From Anaerolineae bacterium (GTDB lineage Bacteria > Chloroflexota > Anaerolineae > Aggregatilineales > Phototrophicaceae), in assembly GCA_017303635.1 (NCBI GenBank), contig JAFLCG010000001.1, positions 372,001 to 436,000 on the forward strand: DNA of 64,000 bases. The letters run 5' to 3'. Made by a program: the position numbers and the translations under genes. This document shows positions 1 through 9,354 of the stretch, piece by piece. The number at the start of each line of letters is the position of its first letter. The first letter of the stretch is position 1. Below the pieces are notes generated by a model that ran no database searches, had not been told where the DNA came from, and saw only the letters and a program-made list of their open reading frames with translations.

Positions 1-76
1 TTACGGATATTGATGGCGGTTTAGTGGATGAACGGGTGGGTTGTACACACCCTTTTACCAGATGGATTCAACCGAT

Positions 77-1414
77 ATGGCTAAACGGGGCTTGGTCTGG
101 ACGGCGGCGTGTGTGTTGCTGATGTTGAGCGCAGCACAGTCGTTGGTGGCGCAGGAGGATTGCGCGGCGGCGTTACAGGCCACCTGGACCAGCGCCAGCG
201 ACTTGTGTATCGGCAAACCTGCCGGTTACTGGTGCAACGGCGGGCCACCCCCTTCAGTCCAGCCGGAAGGGCCGGTCAGTAATGCGATGGCGGCCCCGGG
301 GGCCCTGGTCGAGGTGGGGGTGGTGGATTTGATCCGCACCGCGGGCATCAGCGCGGATGGGCGTTCCGCCGGGGCGTTCTGGCTGCGTTCGCCGGAGCCG
401 GTGCCCATGTCCGCACTGCTGCTGGGTGATGTGAGCATGGCCGATTTGAGCGCGCCGGGATCGCTGCCCTGGCAGAGCTTCATCGTCATCACCGCGCCAG
501 GCCGTTCGGAGTGTCCAACTGCGCCACCCAATTCACTCATTCTACAAAGCCAATTTGGGGAAGCCGCTAATGTGGCGATCAATGGGGTCTCGTTGACTTT
601 GAACGGGACGGTTTTGGTCGAGACGGTCGAAAATAACACGATTTTCGCTGGTCTATCCGGCGTTTCAGTCTTGTTTGCCGCCGGGGTCAATCAACCGGTG
701 CGGACCGGGCAGCAGGTCGTGGTGAATTACGCGCCGGGCAACTTCCAGTTCCCGGCTCAGCCACCGGCGGATCCTGTGCTATTGGAATCGCGCCTGGCAG
801 AGCATATTCCGGTCGCCCTGCTCGACCGACCGATCCTGGTGCCGCAGCCGGGTTATGCAGCAACCCAGGGACAGGTCAACCTGCGAACCGGGCCGACCAC
901 CGATGCCGGGGTGCTGGCGGAAGTCCCGGCTGGTCAAACTTTGAGCGTGCTGGGGCAGTCCCCGGATGCGGCGTGGCTGCATGTACGCCTTGACAGTGGA
1001 TTAACTGGTTGGATGCGGCGTGAGCTGCTGCTGACGGAACTCGGCACGATTACTTCTGTGTATGAGGCTACGCCACTCCCGCCGCAGCGCTACGGTGAGT
1101 TAGGCCGGATTGGTAAAGTGGTCGCGGCAGCGGGGGTGAACGTCCGGAGTGCACCGGATGTGACTTTCCCGGCGGTGGGCAGCCTGCCCGATGGCGCAAC
1201 GGTGACGCTGCTGGCACGCAGTCCATACAGCCCGTGGGTGAAGGTTGAAGGTGGCGGTATGGTGGGTTGGCTGGCGCTCATCACTGTGCAGACGCAGGCG
1301 GTGATCGATGCGCTGCCGATTGACTTCAATGTGCCGCCACCACCCGAACCGACGCGCGTGCCGGGTTCATTCGGGAATGCATTCCCAGACCCGAATCGAC
1401 CGGAAAATCCATAG
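77..1414 (+). CDS. Secreted protein with two SH3b domains
   Basis: About 445 residues. The N-terminus (MAKRGLVWTAACVLLMLSA, then SLVAQ) is a Sec signal peptide, so the protein is exported. In-frame alternatives are ATG 62 and TTG 41; I chose ATG 77 because it gives the cleanest signal peptide, but no strong ribosome site decides it. Residues ~30-250 form a domain I do not recognise. It is followed by two SH3b-like modules (~258-318 and ~345-405) with the typical VNLRTGP and VNVRSAP strands and a GW near the end of each. The tail is Pro-rich (PPPPEPTRVP). SH3b domains commonly bind cell-wall or surface ligands, so a cell-envelope role is inferred; the substrate is unknown. A perfect 11-bp inverted repeat lies just downstream. 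Confidence 0.75.
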   Translation: MAKRGLVWTAACVLLMLSAAQSLVAQEDCAAALQATWTSASDLCIGKPAGYWCNGGPPPSVQPEGPVSNAMAAPGALVEVGVVDLIRTAGISADGRSAGAFWLRSPEPVPMSALLLGDVSMADLSAPGSLPWQSFIVITAPGRSECPTAPPNSLILQSQFGEAANVAINGVSLTLNGTVLVETVENNTIFAGLSGVSVLFAAGVNQPVRTGQQVVVNYAPGNFQFPAQPPADPVLLESRLAEHIPVALLDRPILVPQPGYAATQGQVNLRTGPTTDAGVLAEVPAGQTLSVLGQSPDAAWLHVRLDSGLTGWMRRELLLTELGTITSVYEATPLPPQRYGELGRIGKVVAAAGVNVRSAPDVTFPAVGSLPDGATVTLLARSPYSPWVKVEGGGMVGWLALITVQTQAVIDALPIDFNVPPPPEPTRVPGSFGNAFPDPNRPENP

Positions 1415-1442
1415 CGGGCAGACGATCAGGGATTAGTGGGAT

Positions 1443-1483
1443 CCCCATTCTCAGCGCTGTGTTTGTCCAGAATGAGAATGGGG
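1443..1483. other. 11-bp perfect inverted repeat (hairpin)
   Basis: CCCCATTCTCA (1443-1453) pairs perfectly with TGAGAATGGGG (1473-1483) around a 19-nt loop, 29 nt after the SH3b gene. No T-run follows on either strand, so it is not a standard intrinsic terminator. It may end or protect the upstream mRNA. A second small hairpin (TTTCCAC/GTGGAAA, 1542-1559) lies nearer the next gene. Confidence 0.5.
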
Positions 1484-1605
1484 GCGGCACTGCATAGATT
1501 GATGCGCCTACTCGCCGAACTTTCTGCGAGTTGCCGCTCGCTTTCCACCCTCGTGGAAAACTGCGCCTCCGCCTATACTGCTCCTGAAGATGAAGGGAGC
1601 ACCTG

Positions 1606-2625
1606 GTGGATAACGCCCTGCAATTCATTCCCATTCTGGTGGTGGGTTTCACCGCGTCGCTGGGATTCACGCCGCTGGCTCGGCAGATTGCCTTCCGCTG
1701 GGGTGTGGTTGCCATCCCCGCACAACGCAACATCCATACTGATCACAAGCCGCTGATGGGCGGGCTGGCCATTTTCGCCGCATTTGCGCTTTCGCTGCTC
1801 CTGTTCAGTCCACCGCGCCATGTAGTGGAACTGGGTGCGATTCTGCTGGGCGCGAGCCTGCTGGCGATCACAGGACTGGTCGATGATCGCTACGGCCTCG
1901 GCATTCGCATTCGGCTGATGGTGATGGCACTGGCAGCGTTGGTGGTCATGGCAGCCGGCATTCATATCAGCCTGTTTAAGACCCTGTGGCTGGATGGGCC
2001 GCTGACCATCCTGTGGGTATTGACCCTGACCAACGCGACCAACTTCATGGATAACATGGATGGCCTGACGGCGGGCATGTCGTCAATTGCAGGCTTTTTC
2101 TTCCTGCTGATTGCCTGGACGCAGGGTTTGACGCTGGTCACGGCGCTGGCCGCTGCCCTGCTGGGGAGTGCGGTCGGTTTCCTGATCTATAATTTCAATC
2201 CCTCCAGCATCTTCATGGGGGATATGGGTGCGCTACCCCTGGGATTTGTCCTGAGTGTGTTGGGCATCAAACTGACATTCCAGACACAGCCGCCGGATGT
2301 GACCTGGATGGTGCCGCTGTTGGTGCTGGCGCTGCCGTTGTTCGACATTTGCCTGGTCGTTCTGACGCGACTCATGGAGGGGCGCTCGCCCGGGCAAGGT
2401 GGGAAAGACCACACCTCGCACCGTCTGATGAGCATCGGGTTCAATCAACGTCTGACGCTGCTGCTGCTGTACGGATCAGCCATGCTGTTCGGGACGATTG
2501 GCTTGATCGTCAGCGCGGCGGAACCCACTATCGCGTTCAGGGTGGGGATTGCGGGTTTGGTCATGCTGGCAGGATTGTTCGCCCTGATGCTGTGGGTTCG
2601 TCGGCGGTATCAGGGTATTCGATAG
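1606..2625 (+). CDS. WecA/MraY-family undecaprenyl-phosphate sugar-1-phosphate transferase
   Basis: 339-residue polytopic membrane protein of the glycosyltransferase-4 (MraY/WecA/TagO) family, which moves a HexNAc-1-phosphate from a UDP-sugar to undecaprenyl phosphate to start glycan assembly. Family motifs are in place: VDDRYGL (~91-97, Mg-binding Asp pair), NATNFMDNMDG (~143-153), NFNPSSIFMGDMG (~196-208) and a His-containing cytoplasmic loop DHTSHRL (~268-274). GTG start 1606 is preceded by AAGGGAG. The following epimerase and glycosyltransferases make a role in an exopolysaccharide or surface glycan more likely than peptidoglycan MraY, and the last motif is WecA-like. Which HexNAc is used cannot be read from the sequence. 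Confidence 0.88.
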   Translation: MDNALQFIPILVVGFTASLGFTPLARQIAFRWGVVAIPAQRNIHTDHKPLMGGLAIFAAFALSLLLFSPPRHVVELGAILLGASLLAITGLVDDRYGLGIRIRLMVMALAALVVMAAGIHISLFKTLWLDGPLTILWVLTLTNATNFMDNMDGLTAGMSSIAGFFFLLIAWTQGLTLVTALAAALLGSAVGFLIYNFNPSSIFMGDMGALPLGFVLSVLGIKLTFQTQPPDVTWMVPLLVLALPLFDICLVVLTRLMEGRSPGQGGKDHTSHRLMSIGFNQRLTLLLLYGSAMLFGTIGLIVSAAEPTIAFRVGIAGLVMLAGLFALMLWVRRRYQGIR

Positions 2626-2804
2626 CGGATGGTGTTTATAGACCTGAGCGGGTAACCGCTGATGTTTGGTCAAGCCTCGATTCTGCCGCAGGGAACCTGA
2701 GGCTATACTCTAGCGTGGGGCGTTCATCAAAATCTATCGCTACTTTTGCGGCGGGCGATCAGCCGACCATTGACTATCGACTACACACTATCGACCATAG
2801 ACTT

Positions 2805-3767
2805 ATGACTTCAATCAATCGTCCATCCACAAAACTGACCTATGTTGTGACCGGGGGGGCCGGATTTATCGGCTCGCATATTGCAGAGCGCCTTCTAAAA
2901 GAGGGGCACGCGGTGCGGATTGTCGATAATCTTTCGACCGGCAGCCGCACGAACCTGGACCGACTGACCGGTGATGTGACCTTTCATCAGGTGTCGATTA
3001 CTGACCTTGACGCTTTGCATCCGATATTTGCCGGGGTCGATACGGTTTTTCATCAGGCGGCGCTGCCTTCGGTACCGCGTAGCATTGATGATCCGCTGAC
3101 TACCCATGATTATGATGCGACCGGTACGCTGAAGGTGTTGATCGCTGCGCGGGATGCGCGGGTGCGCCGCGTGGTTTATGCTGGCTCATCATCCGCGTAT
3201 GGAGATGTAGTGGGGGACTTCAAGACTGAGGATATGGCTCCGCGTCCCCTTTCTCCCTACGGTGTCGCCAAGCTGGCAGGTGAATATTACTGCCAGTCGT
3301 TTCACCGAGTCTACGGCCTGGAGACGGTGTGCCTGCGGTACTTCAATGTGTTTGGCCCGCGCCAGGATCCAACTTCACACTATGCAGCGGTGATCCCTTT
3401 ATTTATTACGTCGATGCTGGATGGTCGGCCACCGCTGATTCACGGCGATGGCGAACAGTCGCGGGATTTCACGTTTATTGACAATGTTGTGCATGGCAAC
3501 CTGCTGGCTTCACGCGCTGAACGCGCTCCGGGGGAGGTCATGAACCTGGCGACAGGGGGGCGGATCACCTTGCTGGATCTGGTGAGTAAGATTAATACGG
3601 TGCTGGGTACGGATTTGCAGGCGCTGCATGGCCCAGCGCGCTCTGGGGATATCAAGCACTCACGGGCGGGCATCAGCAAAGCAGCTCAATTGCTGGGGTA
3701 CGAGCCAGTGGTGAGCTTTGATGAGGGTCTGGCGCGGACGGTCAGCTGGTATCAGCAGCAGGCATGA
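2805..3767 (+). CDS. NAD-dependent sugar-nucleotide epimerase/dehydratase
   Basis: 320-residue extended short-chain dehydrogenase of the UDP-glucose 4-epimerase type. The Rossmann motif TGGAGFIG is at ~16-23, the Ser cluster GSSSAYG at ~127-133, and the catalytic Tyr-x3-Lys at Y152/K156 (YGVAK). The frame stays open far upstream into the previous gene, but the homologous protein starts at ATG 2805 (MTSINRPSTKLTYVVTGG). No good Shine-Dalgarno lies before this start. Its 3' end overlaps the next glycosyltransferase start in an ATGA-type junction, indicating translational coupling. It probably supplies a UDP-sugar to the neighbouring transferases. It resembles WbpP/GalE-type enzymes (UDP-GlcNAc or UDP-Glc C4 epimerases); the exact substrate is undetermined. 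Confidence 0.9.
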   Translation: MTSINRPSTKLTYVVTGGAGFIGSHIAERLLKEGHAVRIVDNLSTGSRTNLDRLTGDVTFHQVSITDLDALHPIFAGVDTVFHQAALPSVPRSIDDPLTTHDYDATGTLKVLIAARDARVRRVVYAGSSSAYGDVVGDFKTEDMAPRPLSPYGVAKLAGEYYCQSFHRVYGLETVCLRYFNVFGPRQDPTSHYAAVIPLFITSMLDGRPPLIHGDGEQSRDFTFIDNVVHGNLLASRAERAPGEVMNLATGGRITLLDLVSKINTVLGTDLQALHGPARSGDIKHSRAGISKAAQLLGYEPVVSFDEGLARTVSWYQQQA

Positions 3768-4900
3768 TGCGCGTACTGCATATCCTCAAGGTGAAGGGGA
3801 TTGCCGGGGCCGAGCAGCATCTGCTCACATTGCTGCCGGGTCTGCGGGCGCGCGGGGTGGATGCCCGTTTCCTGATTCTGGTGCCACCGGATAATCCAGT
3901 GATTGATTTTACGGTGGCAGCGGACGCGCGGGGTATCCCGTTGGAAAAGCTGATCATCCGCCATCATGCCGATATTACCCTGTACGGGCAACTCCTCAGC
4001 AAAATTCGCGAATTTAACCCGGACGTGGTTCACACCCATCTGCAACATGGCGATCTATACGGCATCCCAGCAGCCCGCTGGGCAGGGGTGCCAGTGGTCA
4101 TCACCAGCCGTCATAACGATGATGTACGGCGGCGGAACCGGGCCCTGCGCTGGCTGAACCGCTGGCTATGGGGGCAGGTGAGCGCCGGCATTGGTATCTC
4201 TGAATCTGTGCGACAGTTCAGCATGGAGGTGGAGAATGTTCCCGCAGACAAGATTGTCACTATTCACTATGGTATTGCTGTGAAGGGAGACTATAAAAGC
4301 TCAACCGTCTCTCAGACTGCCCTTCGATCTGAACTCCAGTTGCCACCCACTGCAACTCTTGTCGGGACGGTCTGCCGTCTGCTGGATTGGAAAGGTGTGC
4401 AGTATGCGATTGATGCTTTCAGCCAGGTACAACAGCAATTCGTAGAAGCGCACCTTGTCATCACCGGAGATGGCCCCATGCGTCAATCCCTTCAGTTACA
4501 AGTTCGGCAATTAGGTTTGACAGAGCGGGTTCATTTCCTCGGGTGGCGTTCGGATGCCACTTTGGTCATGAGCGGGTTGGATGTGTTCCTGATGCCAAGC
4601 GAGCGTGAAGGCTTCGGTATCGTCTTGTTGGAAGCGATGTCCCACGCCTTGCCGGTGATAGGGTCGCGGGCTGGGGCTATTCCAGAGGTTGTTGTCGATG
4701 GGGAAACCGGACTCATCATCCCGCCTAAGGACCCGGCTGCGTTAGCCGAGGCGCTCGCCCATTTGTTGGCAGATCGCCCGCTGCGGCAGTATATGGGTCT
4801 ACTGGGGCTTGATCGACTGGAAGTACATTTCTCGGCAGAGCGAATGATTGACCAGACACTCGGTCTGTACCGGCAGTTACTTGCCCAGCAAGTACATTGA
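3764..4900 (+). CDS. GT4-family glycosyltransferase
   Basis: About 378 residues with a GT-B fold. The N-terminal acceptor half begins MRVLHILKVKGIAGAEQHLL and the C-terminal donor half carries the GT4 signature SEREGFGIVLLEAM (~279-292), with the EX7E pair, then PVIGSRAGAIPEVV. ATG 3764 or 3767 can start; 3764 overlaps the upstream stop by 4 bp (ATGA), typical of coupled genes. The protein should act at the cytoplasmic membrane face, moving a sugar from a nucleotide donor onto a lipid-linked glycan. Donor and acceptor sugars cannot be assigned. Confidence 0.88.
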   Translation: MMRVLHILKVKGIAGAEQHLLTLLPGLRARGVDARFLILVPPDNPVIDFTVAADARGIPLEKLIIRHHADITLYGQLLSKIREFNPDVVHTHLQHGDLYGIPAARWAGVPVVITSRHNDDVRRRNRALRWLNRWLWGQVSAGIGISESVRQFSMEVENVPADKIVTIHYGIAVKGDYKSSTVSQTALRSELQLPPTATLVGTVCRLLDWKGVQYAIDAFSQVQQQFVEAHLVITGDGPMRQSLQLQVRQLGLTERVHFLGWRSDATLVMSGLDVFLMPSEREGFGIVLLEAMSHALPVIGSRAGAIPEVVVDGETGLIIPPKDPAALAEALAHLLADRPLRQYMGLLGLDRLEVHFSAERMIDQTLGLYRQLLAQQVH

Positions 4901-6885
4901 GTTTAGCGATGGCCCTGAATCAAACGAAACGTGATTGGGTATTTCAGTTGGGCTTGGTCCTGATTCTGGCTTTAGCAACCGCTTTGCGTTTTGGTGGCGT
5001 AGGATTCAGCCTACCCTATGTCGATCATCCCGATGAGCCAAATTTCTATCTGGTTGCCCAATACTGGCGCGGTCAGTTCAACCCTAACCCGGATATTGAG
5101 TACCTCTACCGAGGCTATCCCCCGGCTTATATTGCCTTGCAGGTGGTTTTGTTGCCGCAGATAGAAGGCTGGCGAGGAAGCGGTCTGGCGGAAGCAGTGC
5201 GCGTCTTGCGCTGGCTTTCCGCTTTAGCTGACTTGGCTACCCTAGTATTGATTGCTTTGACTGCTCGACAACTTGAGGGCAATATCGCAGGCTGGATTGG
5301 CGGAGTCTGCTGGGCACTGGCTCCGTTAGTTGTCAAAAACAATATCCTGGCACTGCCAGACCCCTGGGTGCCAACACTGACGATGGCGGCGCTGTGGTTG
5401 GCAGTGGTGGCCTATAAGCAGTCGGATCGGCGCTGGTGGGCTTTGCTCAGTGTGATAGCCGGAATTCTGGCAATTCTGTTCAAGTACCCGGTGTTGTCCG
5501 TGATTGTGCCGGGCGGATTAGTTTCCCTCTTGATGTTGACCCGTCCGTCCGAACGCCACACTGGGCTGCGGATACTGGTGTCACAGGCGTTGCTGGTAGT
5601 TGCAGTTGCCGGTTGGTTATGGTTTGGTTACCAGTTTAGCGATGCCTTTTATGCGGAGGGAGCCGAAGCGACGACTAACGGCCTCAGCAATATGCTGAAC
5701 CCGGAGCGGTTGTCTAACAACCTGTACTTTACGCTGTATCCTTTCCAGCCCGGAATCATCGTTCTGCTGCTCGGTGGGCTGATTGCATGGTGGTTGCTGG
5801 GACTGCACGGACAAAGTCGGACGGAAATGCCGGTTCTAGCTCTACTGCTGATACTGATCTTGACCATTCCTTGGCTGGCAGCGACTTTTAGTCTCGTGAC
5901 GGAATCCAACCGGATTCGGGATGTGCTGCCAGCTTCGGCCGTCGTTGCGGTTGTAATCGGTTTAGCTGCTGCGTGGATCGTGAAGGTTGTTCCTTCGCGT
6001 TACCGTACTTTGGCCACTGCTGGATTAGGCACAATGCTCTTGGTTGGCATCTGGTTGCCGTCATTTCGGAACCTGCTTCCTTGGGTTGAGGACGCTCAAC
6101 GGCCGGACCGACGCGTATGGTTACGCGAGTGGTTTGACCAGAACCTTGATCCCGGCGCGGTGCTGGTGGATGCGGATAATCATAAGACCTTCAATCCGAT
6201 TTGGGGGGGAATTCCCCATCGTCAGTGGGTTGATTGGATTGAAACCGATTCGCTGACCAGTCGAAGCCCGGCGCAGTGGCGTGACGAGCAAGGGATCAGC
6301 TATGTCGCAGTTGGACGGTCGGAAGTAAGCAGGCTGGAGCAAAGCCCTGAGGGGCGAGCATTTCTGGAGGTGATGCTGCCTTTGCGGGACTTCTATGCAC
6401 CGCCGTTAGCTCGCGGGCCTGAGATGCGCTTTTACAGGTTGTGGCGGATGCAGACTGAAGCGCAGATTCAGTTTGGTGAGTCGATCCAGTTGATCGGTTA
6501 TGATTTGGAATCCGAATCGCAGGCCATTCTGCCCGGTTCATCAATTACCTTCCGCTTTTACTGGAAAACAAGCTCAACGCCGGTTGATAACTACTCCCTG
6601 TTTGTTCACCTTTCCACCTTGGACGACTATGATGTTCTCGCTCAGGTCGACAGCACGCCGGCAACTGCAGAACGCCCAACACTCACCTGGGGTGACCGGT
6701 CTGAGACACTGATTAGTCCACGGTTAACTTTAAGAGTGCCACCGGAACTGGAACCGGGAACCTACCGCTTGATGATCGGGCTTTACAACTATACGACCGG
6801 CGTTCGGTTGGCACCTGTTGGGGTGGACAGTGTAGTTGAAAGCGATGCTTTACAATTAATGGATGTCACTATCGCCGAGCGATAG
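4897..6885 (+). CDS. GT39/ArnT-like membrane glycosyltransferase
   Basis: 662 residues. After a first membrane helix the loop VDHPDEPNFYLVAQYW carries an acidic pair (D46-E47 from TTG 4897) of the kind that is catalytic in PMT/ArnT/GT39 enzymes. Around ten further hydrophobic helices follow up to about residue 395. The C-terminal ~260 residues are soluble and end in a beta-rich domain. The start is either TTG 4897, overlapping the upstream stop (TTGA), or ATG 4909. Family members use polyprenyl-phosphate sugars to modify lipids or proteins on the outer membrane face. In this cluster it is a candidate for surface-glycan or glycoprotein modification. Confidence 0.8.
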   Translation: MSLAMALNQTKRDWVFQLGLVLILALATALRFGGVGFSLPYVDHPDEPNFYLVAQYWRGQFNPNPDIEYLYRGYPPAYIALQVVLLPQIEGWRGSGLAEAVRVLRWLSALADLATLVLIALTARQLEGNIAGWIGGVCWALAPLVVKNNILALPDPWVPTLTMAALWLAVVAYKQSDRRWWALLSVIAGILAILFKYPVLSVIVPGGLVSLLMLTRPSERHTGLRILVSQALLVVAVAGWLWFGYQFSDAFYAEGAEATTNGLSNMLNPERLSNNLYFTLYPFQPGIIVLLLGGLIAWWLLGLHGQSRTEMPVLALLLILILTIPWLAATFSLVTESNRIRDVLPASAVVAVVIGLAAAWIVKVVPSRYRTLATAGLGTMLLVGIWLPSFRNLLPWVEDAQRPDRRVWLREWFDQNLDPGAVLVDADNHKTFNPIWGGIPHRQWVDWIETDSLTSRSPAQWRDEQGISYVAVGRSEVSRLEQSPEGRAFLEVMLPLRDFYAPPLARGPEMRFYRLWRMQTEAQIQFGESIQLIGYDLESESQAILPGSSITFRFYWKTSSTPVDNYSLFVHLSTLDDYDVLAQVDSTPATAERPTLTWGDRSETLISPRLTLRVPPELEPGTYRLMIGLYNYTTGVRLAPVGVDSVVESDALQLMDVTIAER

Positions 6886-6910
6886 AACAGTTATACGGAC
6901 AGGAGCGGGT

Positions 6911-7393
6911 ATGTCTGGAACACATCCGTTGGATGAAAGCCTTCAGCTTGAACAGGAATTAATCGCCGCTATTCAGCGCGACTCAAAACAGAAGGCGGGG
7001 ATCATCCAGCCGCGCATCATGAAAACGATCTTGTTCTGTGGTTTGACGTTTGCGCTGCTGTTTTTTGTGGGTCTGGAGATCCGCAATGTGGTGAGCCGGA
7101 ACTTTGCCGATGCGGGGCTGAACACCACAACCACCATTGCGTCCATGTTGGCGGTAGCCGCCGGGACCTACGTCAGCGCCCGGTGGGCGAACCGTGCCTG
7201 GGGCGGCTTTTCTCTCATCCAACGGCTAGGGTCAGTGAGCCGGGCGGTGCTGCAGGTGCAAGTTGCGATTGAAAAGGTCCGGGGCAACCAGCAGGTAAGC
7301 CAGGCGGAACTTAACCAGATTAATCAACTGGCTCATCGGGCATGGGATACCTATGTGCAGGCCATGCACGATTCTGGATTGCGGGTGGACTAG
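6911..7393 (+). CDS. Small two-TM membrane protein of unknown function
   Basis: 160 residues, starting at ATG 6911 behind a good ribosome site (AGGAGCGG, 6901-6908); the frame is open upstream to 6863 but overlaps the previous gene. A charged N-terminal ~35 residues is followed by two hydrophobic helices (around 38-57 and 72-92) and a C-terminal helical region (~100-160) likely to be cytoplasmic. I do not recognise the family. It sits between the GT39 enzyme and a GT4 glycosyltransferase, and its stop codon directly abuts the next start, so it is part of the glycan operon. It could be a scaffold or regulator of that machinery; this is inference from position only. Confidence 0.7.
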   Translation: MSGTHPLDESLQLEQELIAAIQRDSKQKAGIIQPRIMKTILFCGLTFALLFFVGLEIRNVVSRNFADAGLNTTTTIASMLAVAAGTYVSARWANRAWGGFSLIQRLGSVSRAVLQVQVAIEKVRGNQQVSQAELNQINQLAHRAWDTYVQAMHDSGLRVD

Positions 7394-8563
7394 ATGGCTG
7401 AATTACCTCAACCGATCCGTATTCTACGTATTATTGCACGGCTCAATGTAGGTGGCCCTGCTATTCATGTGAGCCTGCTCACTGAAAAGCTGCATGAGCC
7501 AGACTTTGAGAGTTTGCTGGTTTGCGGGACGATTGATCCCGGCGAAGGCGATATGGCTTACTATGCCAGCGAACATGGCGTTGAGCCTGTCATCATCCCG
7601 GAATTAGGCCGGTCACTGCACCCCATGCGGGATCTGAAAACGCTGTGGAAAGTGTATCAACTTATTCGAGAATACAAGCCGCATGTGGTGCATACTCACA
7701 CGGCGAAAGCGGGTTTCATTGGACGGCTAGCAGCGTGGTTGGCGCGCGTTCCCGTGATCATTCATACATTTCACGGTCATGTGTTTACGGGATATTTCCC
7801 ACCTCTCAAGACCCGCTTCTTCATCATTCTGGAGCAGTTCTCGGCTCTGTTAGCGGATATGATCATCACCTTGACGGAAGGGCTTCGCCGGGAGCTGGCT
7901 GAAGTTCATCATATTACGCGCCGATCCCGCATCACAGTGCTGCCGCTGGGTTTGGACCTACAGCCATTTGTGGCGCATCCGCGTAAACAAGGTGATTTTC
8001 GGCAGATGTGGAATATTCCGGCAGATGCGCCGTTGATTGGCATCGTTGGTCGGATTGTCGTGGTCAAGAATCACGCTCTGTTCGTCGAGGCAGCGGCCCG
8101 CATCCGGCAGGCAATACCGAAAGCCCATTTTGTGATCGTCGGTGATGGCGATCTACGGGCAGAGGTCGAGGCACAGGTGGAGGCCCAGGGGCTGAGCGAC
8201 GCGGTGACATTTACCGGTTGGCAACGAAATCTGGAACCGATTTATGCGGATCTGGATGTGGTGGTCATCAGCAGTATCAATGAAGGTACGCCGGTTTCGA
8301 TTATCGAGGCACTGGCGGCGGGTTGCCCGGTGGTGGGGACAGCGGTTGGCGGTCTGCCGGACTTGCTCGATCATGGCAAGTTGGGACGGTTGGTGCCGCC
8401 TGGTCATGCAGAGGCACTCGCTACTGCTATTGTTGAAACGGTGCAGTCGCCGCCGGATATGACCCAGGCGCAACACCTGATGGTTGATCGCTACGGGATT
8501 GACCGCCTGGTAAGTGACCTGAGCAGTTTGTATCGCGGGTTGCTGGCGAAGAAGCTCAGATGA
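7394..8563 (+). CDS. GT4-family glycosyltransferase
   Basis: 389 residues, GT-B fold. It begins PIRILRIIARLNVGGPAIHV, the usual GT4 glycine loop, and contains HTHTAKAGFIGRLAAW, found in many GT4 glycosyltransferases of exopolysaccharide clusters. The donor-site signature is INEGTPVSIIEALAAGCPVVG (~295-315), with E of the EX7E motif present. ATG 7394 starts immediately after the upstream TAG. It is probably the last enzyme of the glycan operon beginning at 1606. Its closest functional parallels are WbnH/Cps-type transferases, but sugar specificity is not readable. Confidence 0.88.
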   Translation: MAELPQPIRILRIIARLNVGGPAIHVSLLTEKLHEPDFESLLVCGTIDPGEGDMAYYASEHGVEPVIIPELGRSLHPMRDLKTLWKVYQLIREYKPHVVHTHTAKAGFIGRLAAWLARVPVIIHTFHGHVFTGYFPPLKTRFFIILEQFSALLADMIITLTEGLRRELAEVHHITRRSRITVLPLGLDLQPFVAHPRKQGDFRQMWNIPADAPLIGIVGRIVVVKNHALFVEAAARIRQAIPKAHFVIVGDGDLRAEVEAQVEAQGLSDAVTFTGWQRNLEPIYADLDVVVISSINEGTPVSIIEALAAGCPVVGTAVGGLPDLLDHGKLGRLVPPGHAEALATAIVETVQSPPDMTQAQHLMVDRYGIDRLVSDLSSLYRGLLAKKLR

Positions 8564-8591
8564 CCATAAGTTCCTCTTAAGCCTTCAGCGC

Positions 8592-8619
8592 TTGCTGGAA
8601 TACTGATAGCTACTACAAT
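8592..8619 (+). promoter_or_regulatory. Predicted sigma70-type promoter, leaderless configuration
   Basis: TTGCTG (8592-8597), a 16-nt spacer and TACAAT (8614-8619). The expected transcription start falls on or beside the A of ATG 8626. The GGAGG just before the ATG is too close to act as a normal Shine-Dalgarno, so the EndoIII-like gene may be translated from a leaderless mRNA. Confidence 0.5.
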
Positions 8620-8625
8620 GGAGGT

Positions 8626-9354
8626 ATGACTAAAGTCACAGGTATCACCTCCACTATCCCGCAGTTCAAACGACGCGCCGCCAAATATGGAGCGGTCAGC
8701 GCTGCTTTGATTGAGCTCTATGGCTATCCCAACTGGCGTCAACATTTAGCCCCGGTCGATGAGCTGGTGGATTGTATCCTCAGCCAAAGTACGACGGATG
8801 CCAACCGTGACCGCGCTCATGCTTTGCTCAAAGCACGTTTCCCAACCTGGGAAGCGGTGCGTGATGCACCGGTTGAACAGGTCGTCGAGGCAATCAAGCC
8901 CGCTGGGCTGGGCAACCAGAAAGGCCCGCGCATCCAAAATGTGCTGCGGCATATCACGGCTGAACGCGGATCGATCAACATTGATTTTCTGGCGGATATG
9001 CCCATTGAAGAGGCCAAAGCCTGGTTAACCAGTATGGACGGGGTGGGTCCAAAGACCGCCGCGATTGTGCTGTGCTTCGCTTTTAATCGGGCAGCTTTTC
9101 CGGTCGATACGCATGTGCATCGTGTGGGTCAGCGGATCGGTTTTCTACCGGAAGGAATCAGTGCGGATAAAGCGCATCCCGTCATGGAAGCGATCGTTCC
9201 GCCGAGTGATTACTACGCTTTCCATCTGAACGTGATCCGACACGGGCGTGAGGTCTGCCAGGCACGCAGCCCTCATTGTGAACGCTGCCCCCTGACGGCT
9301 CATTGCGACTACTTTCAACATCAAATCTCTCATAACCGCGAGCGTAAGACCTGA
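8626..9354 (+). CDS. Endonuclease III-like DNA glycosylase/AP lyase
   Basis: 242 residues of the HhH-GPD superfamily, which excises oxidised pyrimidines and nicks abasic sites in base-excision repair. The helix-hairpin-helix MDGVGPKTAAIVL carries the lyase Lys (K143), and the catalytic Asp is in FPVDTHVHRVG (D161). The 18-residue spacing matches E. coli Nth K120/D138. A C-terminal [4Fe-4S] site is complete: C211-x6-C218-x2-C221-x5-C227. All catalytic elements are therefore intact. It belongs to the Nth-like clade rather than MutY, having no MutY C-terminal extension. Its stop overlaps the start of the following histidine kinase by one base. Confidence 0.92.
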   Translation: MTKVTGITSTIPQFKRRAAKYGAVSAALIELYGYPNWRQHLAPVDELVDCILSQSTTDANRDRAHALLKARFPTWEAVRDAPVEQVVEAIKPAGLGNQKGPRIQNVLRHITAERGSINIDFLADMPIEEAKAWLTSMDGVGPKTAAIVLCFAFNRAAFPVDTHVHRVGQRIGFLPEGISADKAHPVMEAIVPPSDYYAFHLNVIRHGREVCQARSPHCERCPLTAHCDYFQHQISHNRERKT

